Positions 54,858 to 64,000 of a stretch of 64,000 bases of DNA are shown in pieces. The DNA comes from Rachicladosporium sp. CCFEE 5018 (taxonomy: Eukaryota > Ascomycota > Dothideomycetes > Cladosporiales > Cladosporiaceae). The translations under genes were made by a program, and so were the position numbers. The DNA lies in the NCBI GenBank assembly GCA_002077045.2, contig KZ111141.1:60598-124597 (forward strand). Direction: 5' to 3'. How positions within the stretch are numbered: the stretch's first letter is position 1; the number at the start of each line of letters is the position of its first letter. The notes under the pieces are model-generated. The model had not been told where the DNA came from. It saw only the letters and a program-made list of their open reading frames with translations, and ran no database searches.

Positions 54858-56768
54858 TCATCCGCCGAACCCCTCAACGACTCCCTTAGCCGGACGTCCC
54901 ATTCTTCCATAGCTAGGCCCGACCCACGCACCTAGCACACCACTCCAAGCGCACCCTCCGGCAAGCACTCTCTGCAGAATCTTGTAGACTTGCATATCAG
55001 CATACTCCAGCCCCGTCTTCGGATCCCTGTACTTCGCCTTCCAGCCTGTGACAGCACACAGGGCTTTGGCCGGCGGATCTGGAGGCACGCCTTCGGTGCG
55101 CGGACGGACTGATTTGGTAAGGTAGCGCGATTCGTCGGACGTGAAAGGTGGATGCGAGGATGGAAGCAGAAGGACGGAGACAGGCGTTGGGTCGAGTGAT
55201 GTCTTTGATGTATTCTTGGCAGGCGCTGCCTCAAGGGTGGGGAAGGACTCGAGGATGACGAGGGTCCGCTGAGCTTGCTCGCGCAGTACTGGGTGGACGA
55301 CCATGGTAGGAGCAGAGGCTGGGTTGGTAGCTGCGGACTGGGCGTGAAAAGTAGATGTTGTGCCGCCTGGCGGCCAAGCAGGGTACGCGTGATGCACTGC
55401 TGGCGCTTCGTCAGCAGAAGCGGTGGGCTCTGCTGGCGGGGCAGGCGTATGCTGCACCGCCATCACCTTATTCGACTCTTGTGCATTCAGTGACGAGGTC
55501 TTCCTGTCCTTCGACGAGGCCGCTGTGGTCGCATAGTCCATGATGCCAGATAGCCAGGACACCTTGGGTGGACCGGCAGTATTACTGTCACCAGCACCGG
55601 CGTCTGCGCCAGCTGTCGTCGGTCTTGAGTCGCCGTCCGCCCGATTGCCGAAGTCCAGATGCGTAGTAGTCTCCGCCTTCTGGACCAAATCTGCCTTCTC
55701 GGCCTCCAAACGCTCTGTCTCAATAATCTCCTGCTCTCGCCTTGCGATCTCCTTCTGCTGCCACTCTACGCGATCAGTCTCCTTCTTTGCTGCCTCAGCG
55801 CGCTCTGCCTCCTTCCTCTTCGCATCTTCTGCCTTTCTCCTGGACTCCTCTTCCTTCTTGCTGGCCTCCACCTCATACTCCGCCAACGTCTTCCCACCCA
55901 TCCTCTTGACCTTCAGCTTCTCATCCTCGTAGACTCCACTACCACTCCAGACACTAATGATCGGCCCCTCCAACGCTCTTCGTCTCTTAGCAGCCAACGC
56001 TTCCTCCCTCAGCCTCATCCTCTCCGCCTCTTCCCTCTCAAACCTGCCAAGCTCCTTCGCAGTCTCCCTTTCGATCCTCCTACACTTCTCCAACCTCTGC
56101 GCCTGAGTCAGATCCATCTTCACGTTTGCCCTGACCTTGACTGCCGCATCGGCCATGAGCTTCCTCTGCTTCTCACTCCTCTCAGCCGACACCTTCAAGT
56201 TGGCGTGGGTGACTTCTCGGTTCGCGACAGCCAGACTTCTGTGCGATTGGCGAACAGGCATATCTGCGGCTTCAGGCAGCCAGTTGGAGCGCTCGCTCTT
56301 CTTGCGCTTCTTCTCCTTGGCCTCGGCGTGCTCCCCAGCTGCATCTTCACCCTGCTCAAGCGTCTCAATCCTCACTCTCTTCGCAGGCCTGCCCGCCCCA
56401 ATGCCGGGAATTTTCAGTTTCGCATCCTGTCCCCTCTTCCTCTTCATCTGCTCCCTCCGCTCCGCCTTCCTCAACTCCTTCTCCCCCTCCAAGTCCTCTG
56501 CATCTCCATCGCCCTTCCCCTCGTCCTCAGAGCTCGAGCTCTCCATAGCCGCATTGTCATCCTCCCGCTCGGAGCCCTCGTAGTCTTCCGCATCATCAAG
56601 TTCATCTTCCTCTAGTAGTGATTTCTGCAGCTCCTCGTCGTCAAGATTGGCGCGTAGGGTTTGGTATAGGTTACCGGCTGTGTGGCGTGGAGCGCGAGTC
56701 GCGACGAGACCGGTGGTGGTAATATCCTCCTCTGAGTCGGAGGAGTCGGTGCCGGATGAGGATGACAT
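54858..56768 (-). CDS. VPS72: SWR1-complex subunit VPS72/YL1, complete
   Basis: Subunit of the SWR1 remodeller that binds H2A.Z-H2B. Single exon, 636 residues. The N-terminal YL1 domain includes APRHTAGNLYQTLRANLDDE followed by an acidic stretch and basic clusters. A long charged coiled-coil (about 190-370, Glu/Lys/Arg/Ala-rich) follows, then a Pro/Ala/Thr-rich linker. The YL1_C domain (ALCAVTGWKAKYRDPKTGLE … VYKILQRVL) is near the end. The start ATG at 56768 lies 252 bp downstream of the ATG20 stop on the same strand. The sister copy is cut by the gap at 29833. Confidence 0.92.
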   Translation of the reverse strand: MSSSSGTDSSDSEEDITTTGLVATRAPRHTAGNLYQTLRANLDDEELQKSLLEEDELDDAEDYEGSEREDDNAAMESSSSEDEGKGDGDAEDLEGEKELRKAERREQMKRKRGQDAKLKIPGIGAGRPAKRVRIETLEQGEDAAGEHAEAKEKKRKKSERSNWLPEAADMPVRQSHRSLAVANREVTHANLKVSAERSEKQRKLMADAAVKVRANVKMDLTQAQRLEKCRRIERETAKELGRFEREEAERMRLREEALAAKRRRALEGPIISVWSGSGVYEDEKLKVKRMGGKTLAEYEVEASKKEEESRRKAEDAKRKEAERAEAAKKETDRVEWQQKEIARREQEIIETERLEAEKADLVQKAETTTHLDFGNRADGDSRPTTAGADAGAGDSNTAGPPKVSWLSGIMDYATTAASSKDRKTSSLNAQESNKVMAVQHTPAPPAEPTASADEAPAVHHAYPAWPPGGTTSTFHAQSAATNPASAPTMVVHPVLREQAQRTLVILESFPTLEAAPAKNTSKTSLDPTPVSVLLLPSSHPPFTSDESRYLTKSVRPRTEGVPPDPPAKALCAVTGWKAKYRDPKTGLEYADMQVYKILQRVLAGGCAWSGVLGAWVGPSYGRMGRPAKGVVEGFGG

Positions 56769-57020
56769 TGCGGGTCATCGCTCGGCCGTCTGAGTGTCGC
56801 GTATGTTAATCGCAAGTTGAGCAATTCGAGGTCGGCATGCCGAACGGAGAACGGGCCGAGAGTTCAGAGCCGGCGTTTGACGGCAAAGTTTCATACTCGA
56901 GCGACAGAGGCGACATTTTGAGTGCATAGGGAAAGTCACAGGACGTGATCCATAGGTTGCTATTGTCGCGTACGGTTTATGTACCTCCATGCTACTCATT
57001 ACTTCGATATGCCGTGAGAA

Positions 57021-59008
57021 TTACCTCACATCGATCTTCCCGACCTCCGCCTTCGCACTCTGCCACTCATGCATACTCCGTTTACTCCATTCCACATGTG
57101 CGCGAGCGAAGTTCAACTAGATCATTGTCAGCGCCAGATATGGTAGAGTTGTTCTGGGCACGTAGTGCGAACTCACCATATACCCCTCCAGATCATCCTC
57201 CTTGTCAACCTGGAATCGCCGCAACTCCTCCATCACCCCTTGACTAGCATCCTTGACATCGCGTCTACTGACTTCAAGAGCCTCTTCCAAATGCACGAGA
57301 CTTTCCTTTGTCTTGCCTAATGCATCTTGCCTTGCACGCTGTGGGTCTGCATCTGTGACACCTTGTATAGCGTACGTCAGTCGGCCAAAGAGCTTGTTGG
57401 CGACCCCAGAAGTGGCGCGCTTATGCCCGTTAGCGGGCGACGGCGACGAGGGTGCAGGTGAAGCGTAGTCATTTCCTTGAGGAGCCGACGGCACTGTGGT
57501 GTTAGATGGAAAGTCGGAGTCGACAGATGTATTGTCTTCTTCGCGATTGCGAGTCGCACGATCGGTCTGGCTGCCGTTGGAGGGTGTTCTACGGGGTGCG
57601 TTGTGCATGCCAGAAGAGGTCATGTACTGGTCTATTCGCTTTGCTTCCGCTTCTGAGCGCTCAAGTTGGTCGAGTGAGGTGCGCTTCTTCTCCAGCTCGT
57701 CTCGCGTCATCTCCTCCTGCACCCGCTTCAGCACACGGTACTTGAGGACCGAGCGGACAACGCTGGCGAATTGCGCATTCTCTCGCAATGGCTCAGCGAA
57801 GCCGGCTGAGAGAGCAGAAGACATGTCTCGGGATGCTATATACGTAAAGTCGCACGCTTGGCCAGTCTTCTCGATTGCGTGGGCAACGCTTTGACTCTGC
57901 TCACTGAGTGAGAAAGCGTTGTATCGTGCACCAAGATCCATCAGATCGTCGCCCAGACTGTAAAGATGTCGCAGTAGCCGCTGGTTGACCTTCTCCATGG
58001 AGCCCGTTAGAAGAGTCTCCAGCTCCTTCGTATTGCTCTCGAATGAAGAGAAATAGGGGTCCATATCTTCCTCCCGTAGCTCTGCGCCCGCTGGTGGGAA
58101 TCGTGCATATTGTATGCCGGGCGTGCTATGCGCAGCAGCAGACGGCGTGCTCGCAGAGACCGGCGGCGAGTTGGGTGTTCCCGAAGAGCTCGCAGATCCA
58201 GACCTCAGCTTCGCGCTCTGACTAGGTACGGGAAGCCACTGATGCGCGTCTGTAGGATTTGCCGGGTCAAGTGGTGGAGCTTTGAGAATGTTCTTCGGGA
58301 CAGAAGCCGCAGGATGTGAGTGCAGCACCTCGCTCCAGCTGGCATTCGGGTCCAGGAAGCGCCACCACACGCCGTCTTCTCGCACTTGCTTCATGCGCTT
58401 ACATCGATTGAGGAAAGTCCCCAGCATGCGCTGTCGCAGCTCTATGATCCCAGTGTCCTCTTTTGCCTTGGTCGGCTTTGAAGCATAGTCCGCAAATGAG
58501 TGCTTATCGGGTATCGGTGGTATGATCAGAGTCGGATGTAGCGATACCAGAACAGATCGCAAGGACGCGAACTCGGAGTACCGCCGCCGTACCTCCACAT
58601 CGCTCGTCCGGATAGTGTATGCAATGAAGCTGCCTCCACCTTCGTGGTTCTTGGCTGCCTGTACAATCAAGATCTCCAGCTCGGGCTGCTCGTACAAGAT
58701 CTGCTGTATGCGACTATCATATCCTCCCTTAGGCGGATCGATCTTCTGTCCCCGCGGTCGATCGTCATTGAGCTCTTCGTCACTCAGCTCCGCTGACTTG
58801 GTCAGGAACTGCGGGTGTTGGTCGGGAGAGGAGTTGCCTGATGGTGGGGTGGTGGGTCGTTCGTAGTCTATGGACCTGAAGTCAGCTTCGTGGTCAGAGG
58901 TCACTGTGGTGGGCCCGACGGACGCTCTACTGGGCTTTGAACATCGCTACCCTCGCTACCGCGGCGCTGGAAGGAGCCATATGGGTTGTTGTCCTCGTCG
59001 TCCCACAT
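57021..59008 (-). CDS. ATG20: Sorting nexin ATG20/SNX41-type, PX-BAR
   Basis: A phosphoinositide-binding sorting nexin for selective autophagy (Cvt) and endosomal sorting. The start MWDDEDNNPYGSFQRRGSE at 59008 is the conserved Atg20 opening. A first intron of about 47 nt (GTAGCG...CACAG) probably joins it to the main frame near 58903; the exact donor is uncertain because two GTAGCG sites are present. The PX domain is evident (GGGSFIAYTIRTSDVEVRRR YSEF region, then HPTLIIPPIPDKHSF), followed by FLDPNASWSEVLHSHPA typical of the family and a BAR-type helical C-terminus. A 60-nt intron at 57117-57176 adds a last exon of 31 codons (LNFARAHVEWSKRSMHEW), which completes the BAR domain. Confidence 0.88.
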
Positions 59009-59688
59009 GTTCACGACGAGCTTGAGACTTTGGATCGGTTGCAAGGGCACCGTCGACCGGCAAGTGTACTATGAGCTGCGCTATGTAGAAAGTAGAGTGT
59101 CACAATAAGAGTCTATAGTGGTAATAGAACTGTAGCAAGTGCAGAGCATGGCTTCTGGCCAGTACATGCGGCCATGTGCTCCGGTAGCAGTTGCCTGCAT
59201 GATGAGGTAAACGCCAAGAGAACTCAAATGTGTACGAAGTGAACCTCCTGCTCTTCGACAACCTTCTGACCCATGAAAGCAACAACACAGGCTAGAGAGG
59301 ATTGTTAGCAAAGTAGGCAAGCAAAGAAATCCCAACAATTGCTCAATCTTGAAGGCATAGCACCACCTGTGTCGGGACGCGTAGATCACGTAGTGACAGG
59401 TCAAGTCATTCATCTACCACTTTCAATCCAACTCGTTCCATTCCACAATTTCACTTCTTTTCAATACGATTGTACCATTCATCTGCCACTTTCACATGAC
59501 CAGGCGAGAACAGTTAGCATTCAGAATAGGACACCGCTATCTCTTCGCTCCAAGGCTCCCAAAAAAGACCTGTCCACTCGCTGGCCGACAGTATCAAGAC
59601 AAAGAACTCGCCACTACAGCGTAGCTTCCACGGAGCAACCATCGCAGCAGTCGGCCACTCCAAAATACACTGCTACCGAGCCGCTACG
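59009..59688. promoter_or_regulatory. Divergent spacer between ATG20 and OGFr-domain gene
   Basis: About 680 bp between divergent genes. A plus-strand open frame from 59339 overlaps the next gene in another frame and is not convincing. It presumably holds both promoters. Confidence 0.4.
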
Positions 59689-60342
59689 ATGGCCACGAAC
59701 TCAGCCACCACTGCGATCACACCCTCCTCCCCTTTCCTCCTCCGCTTCTTCTCCCCCACCTATCACTTCCCAGACCCCAGCAACCGTACCCTCCCCCAAA
59801 TTCTTTCCTGGCCTGACACCCGCCTCGAGTCCTCACACGACTACATCCAGCTGCTCTTCCCGCTACCAGAACACTCAGCCTTCGCCTCAGCTCCGATCGT
59901 AACGCAACAGATCGCCGAAGCATTCGCCGCGAGTGAGGAGCTGAGAGGAGAGCTCCGCCGGGCGTTCGGGAGGATGATGGTGTTCTACGGTCTCGAAGTA
60001 AATGTCTCGAGCACTGGCACTACGGTCGTCACGGCGACGGAAAGGGTTCATACGAGTCCGAGCCGGTGGCTGAGTAGGTTCAACCACAACCACCTGCGGA
60101 TTACTCGCATCATCCGTTCCCTGCGAGTGCTGGGCTGTGGCGACGAAGCGTCGGCATTCTGGAGATATTTACTGGAAAGTGACGACGTGAAGAAAGCAGT
60201 GAGTGCGAGGAGTCTGATGTACTGGAAGCGCGCGGCAGAGCGGGGACTGCATTTACCGCCGGATGAGGATGATGACGGGGCGGAGGGGGTGAAGTGGCTA
60301 CAGGATTGGGAAGATAGAGTGAGTGGGATGAAGGAGGTATGA
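59689..60342 (+). CDS. OGFr-domain protein
   Basis: A 217-residue single-exon protein matching the conserved N-terminal domain of opioid growth factor receptor proteins, which is widespread in fungi and of unknown biochemical role. Diagnostic pieces are SHDYIQLLFPLPE (about 49-61), LRRAFGRMMVFYGLEV (about 89-104), RWLSRFNHNHLRITRIIRSL (about 125-144) and a C-terminal helix with ASAFWRYLLE. Fungal members often consist of this domain alone, as here. It is convergent with the PSR-type gene 908 bp away. Confidence 0.8.
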   Translation: MATNSATTAITPSSPFLLRFFSPTYHFPDPSNRTLPQILSWPDTRLESSHDYIQLLFPLPEHSAFASAPIVTQQIAEAFAASEELRGELRRAFGRMMVFYGLEVNVSSTGTTVVTATERVHTSPSRWLSRFNHNHLRITRIIRSLRVLGCGDEASAFWRYLLESDDVKKAVSARSLMYWKRAAERGLHLPPDEDDDGAEGVKWLQDWEDRVSGMKEV

Positions 60343-61250
60343 AGCTGCCCAGAGGTCTTGGAAGAAAGCCTTCGCGAACTGCGGAGTGATGACTCCGGTG
60401 GCTTCGTGATGGCTCGATGAAATCTGCCAACTGACTCACTCCGGCGGCCGGCTCTGGACGCGGCTGGCAGTCGAGGCAGATGGATGGGCAGGGACGAAAC
60501 TGGACGAGTACCAGTACACGATTATGCTTATACTAATGCGGTATCCTATGCTTACGCTACTACGCCCATGCTTGCTTTTCGCGGCTACCACCGGCCCAAC
60601 TGTACACGTCGAAGTACCTGGTGAGTGACCCGAGCATGGGGCCTTTGACAGCGTTCCGGCCTGCTCAGGTTTCCCAGTTGTTCGCTCTGCTGGTAGGCAG
60701 ACCTGTGCAGAGCGCTGCTGCGACAATGATCGATAGAAGCTTCAGCAATGCGCTCGGAAGCCATGCCAGCCCAGCTTTCCAACCTCGCCACAACCACATT
60801 GGGCATACCGCAGTGCTTTGATGTGTAAGTATAGTCCAGTAATCCACCTCCCTCGAAGACGCCAAAAGACAGTTCAACTTGGTATCTTAGTCGCACACAA
60901 AGGCCCCTTGTTGTTTTCTAGTGCCTGATTTCCGCCATGCCTGGTCCGCTCCACTAATGCAGTACAAAGGAAATGATCTCCTGACCAACGACTGACACGA
61001 ATGCCGTGCTTGGGTATCTTCTGCCTGCTTGCTGATGAACGACTGGTGTATGTATACTTCGCGAATCGAATGTAGTTGCTTTTCATCGTCCAGATGTTGC
61101 CTCGAACGGTGCGTATGCCATAGCTATCGGCTACTTAAGTGGCGTCGATGCTGTCTCCGATGGAAAAGCTGTCAGAGCACGAAGCTAGTTCCTGCATCGT
61201 GGCGCTGTCAACCCAACAGCTCAACTTGGAACTCGCATCTGTCGAGGCTC
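60343..61250. other. Convergent spacer
   Basis: About 900 bp between two convergent genes. Several open frames under 105 codons lie on both strands but none resembles a known protein. Confidence 0.4.
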
Positions 61251-63258
61251 TCACAATGCAACATCCAACACAACTGATACATCTCTCACTTGGTCGCCAG
61301 CCAAGTCTTCCAGGAACGGCACCAAGTCCACCAACTCGTTATCGTGCGCATCACTAAACCAACTCGATATCGGCACAGCGTGCTGTGGGTGGAAGATGTA
61401 GCTCGTAGGCGAATTGTCGATGATGATCGTCTCCTCCAGTGGTCGCCCGACTTGACTGAGATCCTTCACGTAGTTGCCCTGGTGGTTGTAACAACTCTCG
61501 CGGAACAGTCGGTGATGTACAGACTTCGAGATGTCAAGAATATCCAGCAGCGGGTCGCCGTACTTTGAGACCGAGGCAGTGAAGACGACAACTTCGTATA
61601 TTTCCCCAACGCGCTTGAGGAAGGCATCGACGCCAGGTCGCTTTATCACGTAGACGTTGTGGTATTGGCCTTCGATTTCGACAGGGATCGTGAAGTCGGC
61701 TTGGTGTAGGATCTGCGAAAATGTGTTAGCTAGGCTTGGCTACTTGATCACAATGACAACGCGAACGAACCTTGAAGCTGCTGTGCACTAGCGTCTCGTC
61801 CAGATCGAGTACCAGGCACTTCCGGCCCCTGAGCTCAGGCTTGATCGCCGGTAAGAGCCATCTTTGACTTTGATCTGGTGTTGACACTTGACTCTCGTGC
61901 GTACTAGGTGCAATCGGTGCCGGGGTGGCAGCGAAAATGTTGGAGCCGGATCCACTTGCACTGTTGTCAACAGCTTGTGCATTACCAACTTGTGCTTGTC
62001 GCTCCTTCAACGGCGGTGGTGGTGGAAGATCCCTGGGATTCGATCCGTTTGACTCTCTCCGTGCGTGTGTAGGGTCAGCGTCCGCAGATCCGCCAGGCAC
62101 GTCGTCTTTGGAGAGCGGTAGGGAAACGCCTGCATCATTCATCTCGATGTCCTCGTCTCGGTGCTGTTGCTCCGGCGTTCGATCCGCTATGATGGCGTCT
62201 TCATCTTCCGGCTGTGGTGCGGTGGGTGTGGGTGCTTGTACATTTACATGCGGGGCGGCAGCTAGTCCAGCACCAGCCAGCCCGGCAACACCTACTGCTC
62301 CTGCGGCCATGCCAAGTCCAGCATGTGAGGTATCAAGGCTAGGTGGCGATGCTGGCTGTTGCGCCGAGCTGGGTACTTCACGATTGGTGGTAGCTTCGGG
62401 AAATGATGTCTGGGTAGGTGCCTGACCTGTAGGTTGAGGTATGCTGTTCTGAGATTGCTGTGCGGTCGTTGTTGGAATCGCTGGCGGAGGCTGACTTTGT
62501 GGGTAGATCTGCTTCTCCGGGTCCGAGGCTGTTGTCGGGATGGCAGCTGCTATGACAGGTGCCGTGTTCGAAGCCGGTGCCTGACCAGCCTTCTCGTCAA
62601 TGACCTCCTTCGAAGCATCTGCACTCGTGTTCGTCGCACTAGCGTTCGGCGCTTGCGACGATGCTTGAGGTTGCTTTGCTCGCGAAGGCTGCACCAATGC
62701 GGGTGTCTTCGATGGCTGTGCTGATTCTGAAGACCCAAGCTCGGTGCTGTCGTCCGGCCCACTGCAACAACTCAGGAAGGACAAGAATCCCTTCTTCTTC
62801 GGCTTTGGCTGACTTGACGCCTGTGCACCGGCAAGTCCTGAGGGCTGTGATGACTTCTCATTCGTAACCTGCCTGTTCGACCGCTTACTACTCGTACTAG
62901 CATCTCTCCGCCGGTCGCCGAAGCTCCGCTTCACGCTACTCCTTTCTACGCCATCCACAGCATTGCTGGGTGCGCCAACACCTTGTGCGCCCGGGGCCGC
63001 AAGTGAGGTCTGCTCCGTCGAAGCAGGTAGTGCGCCACCCTGTACTCTACCCAGTGGTGATTGTGTATCGCTTCGTCCGGGATCGAGCGATGCTTGCGCA
63101 GATGTTTGGAGAGGCTGTAGCGATGAGCCTAATGAGCAGGTTAGTAGACGTCGTGAAGCCTTATCCCCGAGCAGGTGACGTTGGTCAGCGAGTATGGCAT
63201 ATTGCGACTCACCTAGGCCCTGTCCTGCGCTTGGCGGCACCGGTGTCTGAGAACTCAT
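61251..63258 (-). CDS. PSR/SCP-type (FCP1-like) phosphatase
   Basis: A HAD-superfamily Ser/Thr phosphatase of the plasma-membrane Psr1/Psr2 type, linked in yeast to sodium and general stress responses. Exons 63213-63258, 61771-63128 and 61251-61712 encode 621 residues. The long low-complexity N-terminus (Ser/Ala/Pro/Gln-rich, with a Cys-Cys pair in [17 protein letters not shown] that could be lipidated) precedes the catalytic domain. The DxDxT motif is in [17 protein letters not shown] (DLDET 457-461). The domain continues through [37 protein letters not shown] and [20 protein letters not shown] to LDVAL. The first intron (63129-63212, 84 nt) is a multiple of three and stop-free. The second is 58 nt. 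Confidence 0.9.
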
Positions 63259-64000
63259 CGGAGAAGCTCAATGCCCACGCTGGGCGGAGACAATGACACG
63301 CGCGCAATCAGACCGGTTACATGCAGTCGGACGACAAGAAGAGGCTGGCGATGTGGCGACAGTGATGAGTGAGTGAGTGAGTGATTAGCTGGGCGCGCAA
63401 CGTCTGCGGCGCAATGCAGTGCTGTTGTGTATGCGTGTGTTGATGTATGTAGCCACGAGGGATTCGCCGATGAAGCAGCGAAGAGAGAGCTGTCGAGGGT
63501 CACGGTTTGGGTCGCGCTTCCCGTGGCAGCAGGCGCTAGGCCGGAGTGTGGAGTGCTTTGCTTTGCGTGGGTCCAAGTCTGGCCTTGTGGCGGCGACGAC
63601 ACTCTTCGATGGGTGTATGTAGGTACTTCTGTCACAAATGGTACAACGATGACACAATTCCGCCGCTCAATGCAGCTAAATGACGACGACGACAGGATCA
63701 GAGGGGGACGCGTTTCATGCGTGCACCTTGGGGCAGCTTGGGAGGAGGTTCGGGGGAGGGAGTGCGGCAAGCAAAGCCACGAGAAAATGGGAGTGGCGTT
63801 CACACTAATCTCCTTCTCGATACGCTACAGCATCGGTCTGCAACCAATCATGTTGTCGTAGCCAAATTACACTTGATGTCTGGCTGTATGCTGTGCGACT
63901 CTGCCATCTGGGACATGCAGCCTCCATCGCTGCCGTGCTGCCCTGCCATCTGCGTTGTCGCTGTGTTGTGCTTCGCGTCTCAGTGCTGTGAACTTTGGCA
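63259..64000. other. Upstream region of PSR-type gene
   Basis: About 740 bp to the window edge. It holds a short GAGT tandem repeat near 63364-63384 and no convincing gene; presumably the promoter of the phosphatase gene. Confidence 0.4.

Noticed and set aside
55659..56615. 318-codon plus-strand frame
   Set aside because: It lies opposite the charged coiled-coil of VPS72 and is Leu/Ser-rich as expected for an antisense shadow of Glu/Lys/Arg codons.
1..64000. tRNA, rRNA, CRISPR or transposase genes
   Set aside because: I looked for tRNA-like arms, rRNA segments, regularly spaced direct repeats and transposase or reverse-transcriptase motifs and saw none that I could support.

Overview
The window is nuclear DNA of a filamentous ascomycete. 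Genes carry short GT-AG introns of about 47-150 nt, intergenic spacers are compact, and the gene set is fungal (SET9, RPB9, ESS1, VPS72, ATG20/SNX41, PSR-type phosphatase, GUT1, aquaglyceroporin). Nearly every gene on the left occurs twice. One pair of blocks is collinear and diverged by a few to about 12 percent, while other stretches are identical. This is what a whole-genome-duplicated or hybrid fungus would give; the halotolerant black yeast Hortaea werneckii is the best-known case, but the species is my inference.

Layout. Positions 1-4643 hold glycerol kinase (minus) and a divergent aquaglyceroporin (plus), ending at a 100-N gap (4644-4743). Positions 4744-29833 hold a YGSS-repeat stress protein, about 5 kb with no intact gene but coding-like debris, an EBP/EXPERA protein, glycerol kinase, aquaglyceroporin, RPB9, a Gly/Met-rich protein, SET9, mitochondrial uL14, a conserved unknown, ESS1 and the 3' end of VPS72. 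A second 100-N gap follows (29834-29933). Positions 29934-55135 repeat the same order in the same orientation. VPS72 is complete there and the sequence runs on into single-copy genes: ATG20-like sorting nexin, an OGFr-domain protein and a PSR-type phosphatase.

Repeat logic. 1-4643 matches 37826-42468, and 4744-11504 matches 29934-36694, with no difference that I could see. Both identities run right up to gap edges. The rest of the second segment differs clearly from its partner. The three scaffold pieces therefore look like two homeologous copies plus a re-used piece joined head to tail, although a true tandem duplication is not excluded.

Biology. The most coherent functional unit is the head-to-head glycerol kinase / aquaglyceroporin pair, which shares about 1.75 kb of promoter and recalls bacterial glpF-glpK. 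A Ddr48/CsbD-like stress protein lies on the far side of the EBP gene. The most unusual single observation is the second intron of RPB9: in both copies it stays open in frame for 85 codons, carries a CxxC-x5-CxxC motif, and diverges mostly at synonymous positions, which suggests a translated alternative ending.
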